Shown here piece after piece: positions 25,517 through 32,965 of a DNA stretch of 36,355 nucleotides. Made by a program: the position numbers and the translations under genes. Position 1 is the first letter of the stretch. Every line of letters starts with the position of its first letter. A model generated the notes under the pieces. That model saw only the letters and a list, made by a program, of their open reading frames with translations. It was not told the DNA's origin and made no database searches. Source of the stretch: Candidatus Methylomirabilota bacterium (GTDB lineage: Bacteria > Methylomirabilota > Methylomirabilia > Methylomirabilales > 2-02-FULL-66-22); NCBI GenBank assembly GCA_016180655.1, contig JACPAT010000119.1:1-36355 (forward strand), read 5' to 3'.

Positions 25517-25545
25517 TTGACTTTTCCCGGCCAACGGTCTAGAAG
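25517..25545 (+). promoter_or_regulatory. Promoter of the tRNA-Leu gene
   Basis: TTGACT (25517-25522), 17 bp, TAGAAG (25540-25545). The tRNA begins 10 bp after the -10 box, the usual distance for a stable RNA gene. Confidence 0.65.
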
Positions 25546-25554
25546 ATGGGCGCG

Positions 25555-25641
25555 GCCGAAGTGGCGGAACTGGTAGACGCGCTACGTTCAGGGCGTAGTG
25601 GGGGTTCCCCCGTGGGGGTTCGAGTCCCCCCTTCGGCACCA
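25555..25641 (+). tRNA. tRNA-Leu (anticodon CAG)
   Basis: 87 nt with encoded CCA. The acceptor stem is GCCGAAG/CTTCGGC. The anticodon stem CTACG/CGTAG surrounds the loop TTCAGGG, with anticodon CAG at 25589-25591. A long variable arm (TGGGGGTTCCCCCG region) marks a class II tRNA, and the T-loop GTTCGAGTC is intact. It decodes CUG, the dominant leucine codon in such GC-rich genomes. Its own promoter and a terminator flank it. Confidence 0.97.
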
Positions 25642-25657
25642 CGCAGGTCTTCGCAGG

Positions 25658-25690
25658 AGCCGTGGCGGATCCGCCACGGCTTTCTGTTTT
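25658..25690 (+). terminator. Rho-independent terminator of tRNA-Leu
   Basis: A perfect 24-bp palindrome (AGCCGTGGCGGA and its complement, 25658-25681) is followed by TTTCTGTTTT on the plus strand, 17 bp after the tRNA end. Confidence 0.85.
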
Positions 25691-25734
25691 GTGGGCTCTT
25701 CCTGACCTGTCGCCGACAGGCAGGTTCCCCTGCC

Positions 25735-25926
25735 TCAGGTCCCGCCCCTCCGCCACGCCGCCACCAGGAAGCACGCCACGCCCAGCCAGAAGAAGGTCAT
25801 GCCTCCCACCTTCAGGGAGAGGGCGCGGAAAAACGCCGCACCCGGTCCGACCTCCACGGATCCGGCCGCCGCCAGCGTGAACGCCAGGACCGAGAGGATC
25901 AACGCCATGACTCTCCACCGGCGCAT
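25735..25926 (-). CDS. Small two-TM membrane protein at the end of the E2/JAB operon
   Basis: 63 residues. Two hydrophobic helices are visible (VMALILSVLAFTLAAAG and MTFFWLGVACFLVAAW), with a basic end RRGGT. No family recognised. The ATG at 25926 follows the PpiC stop by 4 bp, with GAGGTGA overlapping that stop as ribosome site, so it is very likely translated. The tail Gly-Gly-Thr is noted because a JAMM protease is encoded in the same operon; nothing else suggests a ubiquitin-like fold. Confidence 0.6.
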   Translation of the reverse strand: MRRWRVMALILSVLAFTLAAAGSVEVGPGAAFFRALSLKVGGMTFFWLGVACFLVAAWRRGGT

Positions 25927-25930
25927 GCCG

Positions 25931-26776
25931 TCACCTCAACCGGTCCTCGAACACCTCGGCCGTTGCCCGCTGCTCGAGGCCCGCCATGAAGGCCTTGAAG
26001 GTTTCCCGCTGCTTCTGCTGGATGAGCGACTGCCGAATGCGATCCTGCACCTCCTCGAAAGGCTGGATGGCAGTCGTGTGGGCGCCGCCCTTGAGGACGT
26101 GATAGCCGTACTGCGTCTTGATCACGGCGGACAGCTCCCCCTCCTTGAGCCGGAAGGCCTCCTCCTCGAACTCCGGCACGGTCTGCCCGCGGCCCAGGGA
26201 ACCGAGGTCTCCCCCCTTCTCCGCGCTCGCGGTATCCTGCGATTTCGCCTTGGCCAGTTCCGCAAAGTCTTTGCCGGCTTGGAGCTCCTGGAGGATGGCC
26301 TCGGCCTCCTCCTGGGTCTTCACCATGATATGGCTGGCCGCCACCGTCTCCGTGCCGAAGAGGGGCTTGTTCTCCTCGTACATCTTCCGCGCCTCTTCCT
26401 CGGTGACCCGGGCCACGGCGATGACCTTGTGCTTCAACAGCTCCTCGATCAGCACCTGCCGCCGGGCCTGCTCCAGCCGGGCCTTGACCCCCGGATCCGT
26501 TTCCAGACCCTCGGCCGCGGCCCCCTGGAGCAGGATCTCCTCTTGCACCATGCCGCGCAGCACATTCGTCCACTGCTCCGGCGGGACCGGCCCGCGCTCC
26601 TGCTGGAAACCCTCCAGGCGGAGCCTGAACTGGCCGTACGTGATCTCCACCTGGTTCACCCGCGCCACGACGCGGCTGGCTTCGGGCTCTGCGGCGGGCG
26701 GGGCCTCGGCGGCCGCACAGATCCCGCCCCCCACGCCGACCAGGAGACTTGCCAGTATCATCACCCACTGTCGCAT
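25931..26776 (-). CDS. Periplasmic PpiC/SurA-type peptidyl-prolyl isomerase
   Basis: 281 residues with a signal peptide (WVMILASLLVGVGGGICAAA). The N-terminal part (about 40-130) is a SurA-like chaperone helix bundle. The parvulin domain follows, about 145-250: VAASHIMVKTQEEAEAILQELQAGKDFAELAKAKSQD, then GGDLGSLGRGQTVPEFEEEAF and VIKTQYGYHVLK. It isomerises proline bonds and holds unfolded envelope proteins. ATG 26776 is chosen for GAGGT seven bases upstream; it lies 7 bp after the JAB gene stop. Its place in an operon with E2-like and JAB genes is unexpected. Confidence 0.9.
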   Translation of the reverse strand: MRQWVMILASLLVGVGGGICAAAEAPPAAEPEASRVVARVNQVEITYGQFRLRLEGFQQERGPVPPEQWTNVLRGMVQEEILLQGAAAEGLETDPGVKARLEQARRQVLIEELLKHKVIAVARVTEEEARKMYEENKPLFGTETVAASHIMVKTQEEAEAILQELQAGKDFAELAKAKSQDTASAEKGGDLGSLGRGQTVPEFEEEAFRLKEGELSAVIKTQYGYHVLKGGAHTTAIQPFEEVQDRIRQSLIQQKQRETFKAFMAGLEQRATAEVFEDRLR

Positions 26777-26783
26777 GCCGACC

Positions 26784-27428
26784 TCACTTTCGCTCTCTCG
26801 CGTCGCCCGGGTCGTGCCGGGAGCGCGTGGGTTCAAGCGTCAGGGGGACCGGGTATTCGGCGATCGTGCCCGCGATCCCCTCGCTGCCGATCACATCCTG
26901 CACCACCACGTAGGCCCGCACCTTCTCCAGGATCTCCCGATCAATGGCGGCCTGCAGGGCCTCGGGGTCCCCGCGCTCCTCGTCAACGACCTCGACCAGG
27001 GGCAGCTCCCAGGTCTGCCGGTGGGGCGCGAAGGCATCCAGGCGGCAGAGGATCCCCCGCCGCCGGTTCACCAGCAGCGCCACCCAGAAATCCCCGGGCA
27101 GGCTTCCGATGGTGGCGCAGTCGGTCTGGCTCCAGATCAGGTCCATGTCGGCGTGGCTGTGCCACCACACGCGCACGCTCGCCACGTCTCCCCCCTCCGC
27201 CACGACGCGACCGAGGCACTCGAAGAGGGCGTCGGCGTCCAGTTCGGTGTCCGAGGCCGAGACCTTCTGGGACAGGAGGAACAGGTCGGTGATCAGGAGC
27301 CCCTCGCCATCCTCCTCCACGCTGCCGAGCCCCCCGATCTCCACCGGGCAGCGCTCCGCGTACAGGAGCAGCTTGTCCACAGCCCGGCGCCGGATCCGGA
27401 TCTCCCGGGGGGGGAGTGGCAGGGTCAC
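26784..27428 (-). CDS. JAMM/JAB (MPN) metalloprotease, deubiquitinase-like
   Basis: About 214 residues. The JAMM motif is complete: H90-S-H92, seven residues, S100-x-x-D103 (HSHADMDLIWSQTD), with the catalytic Glu at E30 in CPVEIGGLG. JAB enzymes cleave isopeptide or peptide bonds after ubiquitin-like Gly-Gly ends with Zn. No signal is present, so it acts in the cytoplasm. The start is GTG 27428, overlapping the stop of the E2-like gene (GTGA) with GGAGG seven bases upstream; this coupling implies balanced production. The C-terminal 90 residues (from about 140) match nothing I know. The pair E2-like plus JAB is known from prokaryotic ubiquitin-like conjugation clusters. Confidence 0.85.
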   Translation of the reverse strand: MTLPLPPREIRIRRRAVDKLLLYAERCPVEIGGLGSVEEDGEGLLITDLFLLSQKVSASDTELDADALFECLGRVVAEGGDVASVRVWWHSHADMDLIWSQTDCATIGSLPGDFWVALLVNRRRGILCRLDAFAPHRQTWELPLVEVVDEERGDPEALQAAIDREILEKVRAYVVVQDVIGSEGIAGTIAEYPVPLTLEPTRSRHDPGDARERK

Positions 27429-28561
27429 GGGGAGACCTCCGCCCAGAACGTCACGGCCTTGCGCCAATCGGCCGGGTTCACCGTCCTGAGGTACTGGAGC
27501 AGCACCTCGGTGGCGGCGGCGAATTCACGCTGGCCCAGGAGGCGCTGGACCCATTCCTGGATGTTGCCCAGACAGGCGCGCCCGTTCTCGACATGGGGGT
27601 GATCGTAGGTCTCGTACCGGTCGGTCAAATTCCGGAGAAAGACCCGCCCATCGAAATGGAGATCCAGGCGGAACCGTCCCAGCCGATAGAGCCGGAAGCC
27701 GTATTCGATGACGATGGGCTCGGTGAACACCTGCAGGGCCTCGTCGCTGACCCGGACCTCGACCACCCCGGGAAGGCTGGCGATGCGATCGAAGTCCCGC
27801 TCGAGCGCATCGGGCACCGCCTGGTACTGCTCGAGCTCCGACAGGCGTCGTTGGCCTCTGAGCAACCGGTGCTCCAGGTCGCGCATCTGGCGCCCGGACG
27901 TGCGGAGGTTGACCTCCAGTTCCGGGAGCTCCGCCTCCAGCGCCCCGGCCTCGATCCCCGACGCCTGGCCCTGCTCCGGGCGGCGCGCGCGCCAGAGGGC
28001 CGAGGCCCGCAGTCCTTCCATCTCCGTGGCCTGGCGGAGGCGACGCAGCCGGGCCTCGAGCGTGGCCGGACCCAGCCCCGTCAGCGCGGGCAGGAGGCTG
28101 TATCCCCCTTCCAGGCTCAGATCCAGGATCGCCCGCCCGAGGAGACGGGCGACGGGCGGCTCCTGCCCCAGGAGGTCGAAGAGCACGTACACGTCCGTCC
28201 CCAGGAGGAGGCCGACCGTCTGTCCCTCGCCATCCTGGAGGGGACGCCCCCAGCGGTTCCGGCCCGTGACGCTCCAGGCCGCTCGCCGCCCCAGTGACAG
28301 GGCGTACCCGCAGACCGCTGGAAACGTGGTGGGGCGGACCTCTGGCCCCAGCCCGAGCCATCCTGGGCGCCCCGGGAGCGCGAAGGGATGCAGGTACCAT
28401 CCCCGCCGTCCCCGCGGACGCACGACGCGGCGGCGCGAAATCTCCACGCACACCGGCACACCCAGGGCCTCCGTGTATTCGGCGAGAACGGGAGACAGCG
28501 CCTCGAGGCTCGCCTCGATGGGTCGGGAGATCTCGGGTTTCGGATCAGGCTGGGTCGTCAT
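27425..28561 (-). CDS. Protein with C-terminal ubiquitin-conjugating (E2)-like domain
   Basis: 378 residues. Residues 1-190 are an unrecognised domain with no signal. Residues 203-248 are charged and Leu/Glu-rich, probably a coiled coil (ELPELEVNLR, LEHRLLRGQRRLSELEQ). Residues 265-378 resemble an E2 core: a beta-rich part (VFTEPIVIEYGFRLYRLG, FRLDLHFDGRVF), then HPHVENGRACLGNI (H321-H323, C330). Eukaryotic E2s have HPN(I/V)..NG.ICL here, with the Cys carrying the ubiquitin thioester. Helices follow (EWVQRLL, ATEVLLQYLRTVNPADW). So C330 is a candidate catalytic Cys; this is motif reading, not proof. The start is ATG 28561 with a very short leader and no clear ribosome site. It overlaps the JAB gene by 4 bp. 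Confidence 0.65.
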   Translation of the reverse strand: MTTQPDPKPEISRPIEASLEALSPVLAEYTEALGVPVCVEISRRRVVRPRGRRGWYLHPFALPGRPGWLGLGPEVRPTTFPAVCGYALSLGRRAAWSVTGRNRWGRPLQDGEGQTVGLLLGTDVYVLFDLLGQEPPVARLLGRAILDLSLEGGYSLLPALTGLGPATLEARLRRLRQATEMEGLRASALWRARRPEQGQASGIEAGALEAELPELEVNLRTSGRQMRDLEHRLLRGQRRLSELEQYQAVPDALERDFDRIASLPGVVEVRVSDEALQVFTEPIVIEYGFRLYRLGRFRLDLHFDGRVFLRNLTDRYETYDHPHVENGRACLGNIQEWVQRLLGQREFAAATEVLLQYLRTVNPADWRKAVTFWAEVSP

Positions 28562-28584
28562 GGCATGCTGGGGTCGTTGGCGGC

Positions 28585-28613
28585 AGCCTACACCACGACC
28601 CCGCGGGCGTCAA
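28585..28613 (-). promoter_or_regulatory. Sigma-70 promoter for the E2-like/JAB/PpiC operon
   Basis: On the minus strand, TTGACG (28613-28608), 17 bp, TAGGCT (28590-28585). Transcription would begin about 16 nt before ATG 28561, so the message is nearly leaderless, which fits the lack of a ribosome site. It separates the operon from galT. Confidence 0.65.
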
Positions 28614-28689
28614 CTTCCCCGCGCGCGCGTGTGCGCCGCCGCGGCCGGCAGCGGCGAAGAGCCCGGCCCATCCCCTCGCGGGGCGGGCG

Positions 28690-29694
28690 TTACCGCACGG
28701 CTTGGCGCAGACGTTCGGCAGCCACCTCGGGTGGTACGGGATTGATGTAGATGCCGGTCCCCCACTCCAGGCCCAGGACCTGGGGCGGGCGCGGGACGAG
28801 CTCCAGGTGCCAGTGGTACTCCTCGCGAGTGAATTCGCCCAGGGGCGAGGAATGAAGGACGAGCGTGTAGGGCGGATCGTTCAGCAAGTGGCGAATGCGG
28901 GTAACGATTCCCTGGAGCGCCCGCGCCAGATCGCGCAGCACGGCCGTGCGGGTGGCGCCGAAATCGTGCGCGTGGTCGGTGGGAACGATCCAGGTCTCGT
29001 AGGGGAAGCGGGGGGCGAAGGGCGCGAAGGCCAGGACCGTGCCCTCCTGCAGGATGATCCGATGGCCGACGGCGCACTCCTGCTTGACCACGTCGCAGAG
29101 GACGCAGCGTTCCTTCCAGCGGACGTAGGTGCCGAATCCCCGCAGCTCCTCCTCGATGGCCGGGGGCACGAAGGGGCTGGCCACGATGTGGGAATGCTGG
29201 TGCTGGAAGAGGCTGGTGGGCAGGCCGTGGTTCTTGACCCAGATGACGTGGCGGAAGCGCGGGTCGTTCCGGAGATCGACGCTGCGCTGCTGGCAGGCCC
29301 GCAAGATCCGGTCGAGCTGGAGCACCTCCAGGGCCGCCCAGTGCTGGTCGTGCTCCGGCGTCTCGACCAGGATCTCGTGGGCCCCGATGGCGTTCATGCT
29401 GTCGTACATGCCCTCCGCGCTTTTCTCCAGGCCGCCCTCGATGTGCAGGATCGGATACCGGTCTGCCACGACCCGGACCCACCAGCCCCGCCCGTTGGCG
29501 GGGCTGCCCGGCTCCCGCTCGACGTGGATCTCCGGGCCGGCCTTGGCCTCGTTCCCCGGACAGAAAGGGCAGGCCTCGGCGGGAACGCCCGGCGGGCGCA
29601 CCGGCAAGCCAGGAAAGGGGAGTTCGGCACGGCTCGGGGAGATCACCACCCAGCGCAGGCTGACTGGGTCCCGACGGAGGCGAGTGTTTTCCAC
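28690..29694 (-). CDS. galT: Galactose-1-phosphate uridylyltransferase
   Basis: 334 residues. It transfers UMP from UDP-glucose to galactose 1-phosphate in the Leloir pathway. The zinc site begins CPFCPGNE. The HIT-like active site reads NHGLPTSLFQHQHSHIVASP, with HQHSH in place of the common HPHSQ, so the nucleophile is the middle His. The second half has CVLCDVV and EYHWHLELVPR, both typical of the family. The start GTG 29694 gives the usual N-terminus (ENTRLRRDPVSLRWVVISPSR). It lies downstream of a 127-bp hairpin element and upstream of the E2-like operon. Confidence 0.93.
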   Translation of the reverse strand: MENTRLRRDPVSLRWVVISPSRAELPFPGLPVRPPGVPAEACPFCPGNEAKAGPEIHVEREPGSPANGRGWWVRVVADRYPILHIEGGLEKSAEGMYDSMNAIGAHEILVETPEHDQHWAALEVLQLDRILRACQQRSVDLRNDPRFRHVIWVKNHGLPTSLFQHQHSHIVASPFVPPAIEEELRGFGTYVRWKERCVLCDVVKQECAVGHRIILQEGTVLAFAPFAPRFPYETWIVPTDHAHDFGATRTAVLRDLARALQGIVTRIRHLLNDPPYTLVLHSSPLGEFTREEYHWHLELVPRPPQVLGLEWGTGIYINPVPPEVAAERLRQAVR

Positions 29695-29853
29695 GTGGTC
29701 GTCTCACCGATCAGGCTTACGATCGCAGGGACGCGATCGGGCGGACGGGCACTCAGGGCAATCAGCCACCGGATTGGATCACGAGCGGAGGCAGCCGCAG
29801 GCGTGCCCCGGATCGGACACGCCCCATCTGGATGATCGCAAGCACTCCGGAAC

Positions 29854-29980
29854 CAGGCTGGTCAAAAAGGTCCAGATGCAAGGAAGGCGCAACGTCGGGA
29901 CACGAGGCGTACTTCTATCCGTACGCCGCAGTGGAGCGACGAGCGTCTGACGCAGCAGATGGGCCTTTTTCACCAGCCTG
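29854..29980. repeat. 127-bp long imperfect inverted repeat (hairpin element)
   Basis: The ends CAGGCTGGT (29854-29862) and ACCAGCCTG (29972-29980) pair exactly. Next come AAAAAGG with CCTTTTT and then scattered pairs. The apex is GGCGTAC/GTACGCC (29906-29912 and 29921-29927) around an 8-base loop. All pairs share one centre (29917). The element abuts the stop of the Lrp-type gene. It looks like the dispersed long hairpins of deltaproteobacteria and relatives. The A- and T-rich arms could also end transcription in both directions. Confidence 0.8.
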
Positions 29981-30214
29981 CTAATCCACCACCACGTTCG
30001 TCGTCGTCTTCAGCACCCCCGGCAGGCGATGGACGCGCGTGGTGAGGAACTCCCCCAGGGCGGCGACGTCCTGGGCCTCCACGAAGGCGATGACATCGTA
30101 GGACCCCGTGACGGCATGCGCCATCTTCACGCCGGGCAGCCTGGACGCCGCCTCCGCGAGCTGGCCGGCCTTCCCCGGCGTGGCCTCGATGAAGACGTAC
30201 GCGCTGATGGCCAT
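29981..30214 (-). CDS. Stand-alone Lrp/AsnC ligand-binding (RAM) domain protein
   Basis: 77 residues: AISAYVFIEATPGKAGQLAEAASRLPGV, then GSYDVIAFVEAQDVAALGEFLTTRVHRLPGV and TTTNVVVD. This is the whole alpha-beta RAM domain of Lrp/AsnC regulators, with no DNA-binding helix-turn-helix. Such short proteins (SMP type) sense amino acids and may act by pairing with full-length regulators. The start at ATG 30214 is set by AAGGAGG with six-base spacing; a GTG two codons earlier is less well placed. It lies 21 bp after the ppsR stop, so they are co-transcribed. Confidence 0.85.
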   Translation of the reverse strand: MAISAYVFIEATPGKAGQLAEAASRLPGVKMAHAVTGSYDVIAFVEAQDVAALGEFLTTRVHRLPGVLKTTTNVVVD

Positions 30215-30235
30215 GACCACCCTCCTTCCATGCCC

Positions 30236-31165
30236 TCACTCCGAGGTCCGGCGCCAAGCCGGGGGGCGGATGCCCCGCTGGGCGGCGGGGGGCGCGGCGG
30301 GCTGGTCAATCCCGGTGAGCACCAGGACCTCCGCGGCGACCTCTTCGATGGACTTGTCAGTCACATCCACCACCGGCCACCCCCACCGGGAGAACTGGCT
30401 CTGGGCGTATTCCAGCTCCGCCCAGATCAGCCGGGGGTCGGCGTACGGGAATTTCGGGGGAGTCTCCATCTGCTGCAGCCGGGCGCGTCGCAACTCCAGC
30501 AATCGTTCCGCCTTGATGGTGAGGCCCACGACCTTGCGGGGATCCAGGTGGGTCAACTCCTCCGGGAGCGGGAGCCTGGAGACGACGGGAACGTTGGCCA
30601 CCCGCAGCCCGCGCCCCGCCAGGAACATGCTGAGCGGCGTCTTGGAGGTCCGGGAGACACCCACCAGGATGATGTCCCCCTGCGGAAGACCTCGCGGGTT
30701 CTGCCCGTCGTCGTGCTTGACGGCGTACTCGACCACCTCGAAGCGACGCCGGTATTCCTGGTCCATCTCCCGAAAGAGGCCGGGCTTCGCCAGGGGCTGC
30801 AGCTGCAACAGATCTTCCAGACGGAGGAGGAGCGGCCCCAGCAGATCAATGGTCGGGACATCCCGCGCCCGCCCTTCGGTGAGCATCAGGTTGCGCAGGT
30901 CCGGCAACACCAGGGTATGGACGATGAGTCCCCGCAGCCTGGACGCCCTCTGGACGGCGGCCCGCACCCCGTCGGCCGTCCGGACGTGGGGCTGGACGTG
31001 CAGATCAACCTCCGCGCCCTGGAACTGGACCAGCGCCGCCTTCACGACCATCTCGGCCGTGCGGCCGGTCGCATCCGACACGATGAGGATCTGACGCGCG
31101 GCCCGACGCCTCGAGTGAGACCGTGAGATTTCGGATTTCGGATTTCGGATTTCGGATTTGGCCAT
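30236..31165 (-). CDS. ppsR: PEP synthase regulatory protein (kinase/pyrophosphorylase, DUF299)
   Basis: 309 residues. RQILIVSDATGRTAEMVVKAAL opens the family domain. DDGQNPRGLPQGDIILVGVSRTSKTPLSMFLAGRGLRVANVPVV holds the nucleotide P-loop GVSRTSKTP. The family switches PEP synthase (or PPDK) off and on by ADP-dependent phosphorylation and phosphate-dependent dephosphorylation. Family homology starts only at about residue 24. The first 13 residues (MAKSEIRNPKSEI) are encoded by a heptamer repeat tract, so the N-terminus is recently acquired or the true start is a non-ATG codon. The PEP synthase gene is not in the window. FbaB, another gluconeogenic enzyme, is. Confidence 0.9.
   Translation of the reverse strand: MAKSEIRNPKSEISRSHSRRRAARQILIVSDATGRTAEMVVKAALVQFQGAEVDLHVQPHVRTADGVRAAVQRASRLRGLIVHTLVLPDLRNLMLTEGRARDVPTIDLLGPLLLRLEDLLQLQPLAKPGLFREMDQEYRRRFEVVEYAVKHDDGQNPRGLPQGDIILVGVSRTSKTPLSMFLAGRGLRVANVPVVSRLPLPEELTHLDPRKVVGLTIKAERLLELRRARLQQMETPPKFPYADPRLIWAELEYAQSQFSRWGWPVVDVTDKSIEEVAAEVLVLTGIDQPAAPPAAQRGIRPPAWRRTSE
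31127..31160. repeat. Heptamer repeat tract, GAAATCC type
   Basis: Four to five tandem units of GATTTCG on the plus strand (CGAAATC on the minus). The tract lies inside the 5' end of ppsR and encodes SEIRNPKSEI. Confidence 0.8.
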
Positions 31166-31205
31166 GGGAAATCAGGTCAGAGGAGAACAATTAGACGATT
31201 TCCGG

Positions 31206-31315
31206 GGTCGGACAGGTCTCGGAATGACCGGACTCAGATATCAGAATTCTTGGGCTTCGCGGGTTGAGACTCCGCCGGGGTAAACCCACCCGGCGGTCTC
31301 TTTAGTCGTCCGACC
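31206..31315. ncRNA. Possible structured RNA element
   Basis: GGTCGGAC (31206-31213) pairs with GTCCGACC (31308-31315) and closes about 94 nt. Inside is a strong hairpin: GAGA (31266-31269) with TCTC (31297-31300), a CT bulge, and CCGCCGGG/CCCGGCGG (31272-31279 with 31289-31296). On the plus strand the hairpin is followed by TTTAG. No coding frame is supported. It lies upstream of ppsR and downstream of the phosphate transporter gene, so a ppsR leader or an independent RNA are both possible. Confidence 0.35.
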
Positions 31316-31348
31316 TTGGTCATTGGGAATTGGTCATTGGTCATTGGA
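31316..31348. repeat. Heptamer repeat tract, CCAATGA type
   Basis: Tandem units TTGGTCA, TTGGGAA, TTGGTCA, TTGGTCA, starting right after the element at 31206-31315 and ending just before the stop of the phosphate transporter gene. It is nearly the same as the tract at 14513-14548, which also sits at a gene 3' end. Confidence 0.75.
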
Positions 31349-31351
31349 CGT

Positions 31352-32965
31352 TCACGCGTTCTCCAGGATGGGATAGGCCACCGCGGTGATGTGGGAATTG
31401 ATTCGCTTGAGGTTGGTCAGGACGTCCAGATGGATCTCGCTGGTGTCGATGGATTCGCGGTATCCCTCGTGCAGCCGCTGGATGTGGGCCTGGCGGAACT
31501 TGCGTTCGGTCTGGCTGATCTCCAGCTTCCGCTCCAGCACCTGCTGGCCCAGGGCCGGGTCGTTGCTGGCGAAGGCCGAGATGGCCAGCTCCAGGTTCTG
31601 GAGCACCTTCTTGTGGAGCAGGACGATCTCCTTGTACCCCGCCTCGGAGAAGTGGACCCCCTTGCTGAGCTTCTTCTTGGCCAGGTCCATCAGGTTCTTG
31701 TCCACGATGTCCCCGATATTCTCCATGTTGTTCCCGAAGGCGAGGATGCCGATCTCCCGCTTGCTCTGTTCGTCGGTCAGGCTCTGCTGGGAGAGCTTGG
31801 TGAGGTAGTGCTTGATCTCCCGGTCCAGGGTGTCCACCTGGTCGTCCTTCTCCTGGATGAATTCGATCAGCTCGGGGTCCTCGCCGGAGAACGTCGCGAT
31901 CGTCTTGGTGAACATGTCGGAGACGATGTCGGCCATTCGCAACGCCTCCCGGGTCGCCTGTCCCAGGGCCAGCGCCGGCGTCTCCAGCATGTGCTCGTCC
32001 AGGTACTTGGGGCCGAAGATCCCCTCCCCTTCTTTGTCCTCGGGAACCAGCCGGGAGATGAACCGGGCCAGCAGGGACGAGAACGGCAGGAACAGCGCGG
32101 TGATCCCCACGTTGAAGAGGGTGTGGGCGTTGGCAATCTGTCGCGCCGCATCGTTTGCGGTGAGCTGCACCAGCCGGACGAACGGCGGGATGAAGGGCAG
32201 GAACACCAGCACCCCGACCACCTTGAAGAAGATGTGGGCCAGGGCCACCCGCTTGGCCTCGGGCTTGGTGCCGATCGAGCTGGCCAGGGCCGTGGCGCAG
32301 GTCCCGATGTTCGCCCCGAAGATGACCGGGATGGCCGCGTGGGTGGGAAGCAGGCCTTGCAGGGAGAGGGTGATGGCCAGGCCGATGGTGGCCGCGGAGC
32401 TGTGCACCAGGGCCGAGAAGACCGACGCCACGATGATCCCGAGGAAGGGCTGATCCCCCAGCGAGACCAGGAGGGTCTTGACGATCTCGCTCTGGCGCAG
32501 GGGCACCATGGCGTCCGACATGACCTTCATGGCGAAGAAGATGAAGCCGAAGCCCAGGATCGCCTGGCCGACATACTTGAAGATCTTGCGCTTGGAGGCG
32601 AAGATCAGGAGGAAGCCGACGCCCACCAGCAGGAGGGCGTAATCGAAGATCTGGAACGCGATGAGCTGGACGGTGATCGTCGTCCCGATGTCGGCCCCCA
32701 GGATCACCCCGATGGTCTGGGTCAAATCCATCAGGCCCGAGCTGGCGAAGCCGACCAGCATGACGGTGGTGGCACTGGACGACTGGATGACGGCCGTGAT
32801 GAAGGCCCCCACCATCATTCCCTTGAAGCGGTTGTTGGTGATGGAGCCGAGGATCTGCCGCATCCGCCCGCCGGCGGCGAGCTGGAGCCCCTCCCCCACC
32901 AGCTGCATCCCGTAGAGGAGCAGGGCCATGCCCCCGAACAGCGTGATGAGCATCAGGTTCGTCAC
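31352..32965 (-). CDS. Na/Pi cotransporter family protein with C-terminal PhoU-like domain
   Basis: 537 residues. Residues 1-320 hold about eight membrane helices, with the family repeats AVIQSSSATTVMLVGF and SALVHSSAATIGLAI, plus GADIGTT and GANIGTC. Residues 345-530 are charged helices of PhoU type (RMADIVSDMFTKTIATF; EIGILAFGNNMENIGDIVDKNL). It likely moves phosphate with sodium across the inner membrane; many bacterial homologues act in export or overflow. The start is GTG 32965, overlapping the stop of the class II aldolase gene by 4 bp. Confidence 0.92.
   Translation of the reverse strand: MTNLMLITLFGGMALLLYGMQLVGEGLQLAAGGRMRQILGSITNNRFKGMMVGAFITAVIQSSSATTVMLVGFASSGLMDLTQTIGVILGADIGTTITVQLIAFQIFDYALLLVGVGFLLIFASKRKIFKYVGQAILGFGFIFFAMKVMSDAMVPLRQSEIVKTLLVSLGDQPFLGIIVASVFSALVHSSAATIGLAITLSLQGLLPTHAAIPVIFGANIGTCATALASSIGTKPEAKRVALAHIFFKVVGVLVFLPFIPPFVRLVQLTANDAARQIANAHTLFNVGITALFLPFSSLLARFISRLVPEDKEGEGIFGPKYLDEHMLETPALALGQATREALRMADIVSDMFTKTIATFSGEDPELIEFIQEKDDQVDTLDREIKHYLTKLSQQSLTDEQSKREIGILAFGNNMENIGDIVDKNLMDLAKKKLSKGVHFSEAGYKEIVLLHKKVLQNLELAISAFASNDPALGQQVLERKLEISQTERKFRQAHIQRLHEGYRESIDTSEIHLDVLTNLKRINSHITAVAYPILENA

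Noticed and set aside
25555-25641. Integration site for a mobile element at the tRNA-Leu
   Set aside because: No integrase and no duplicated tRNA 3' end were found in the window.
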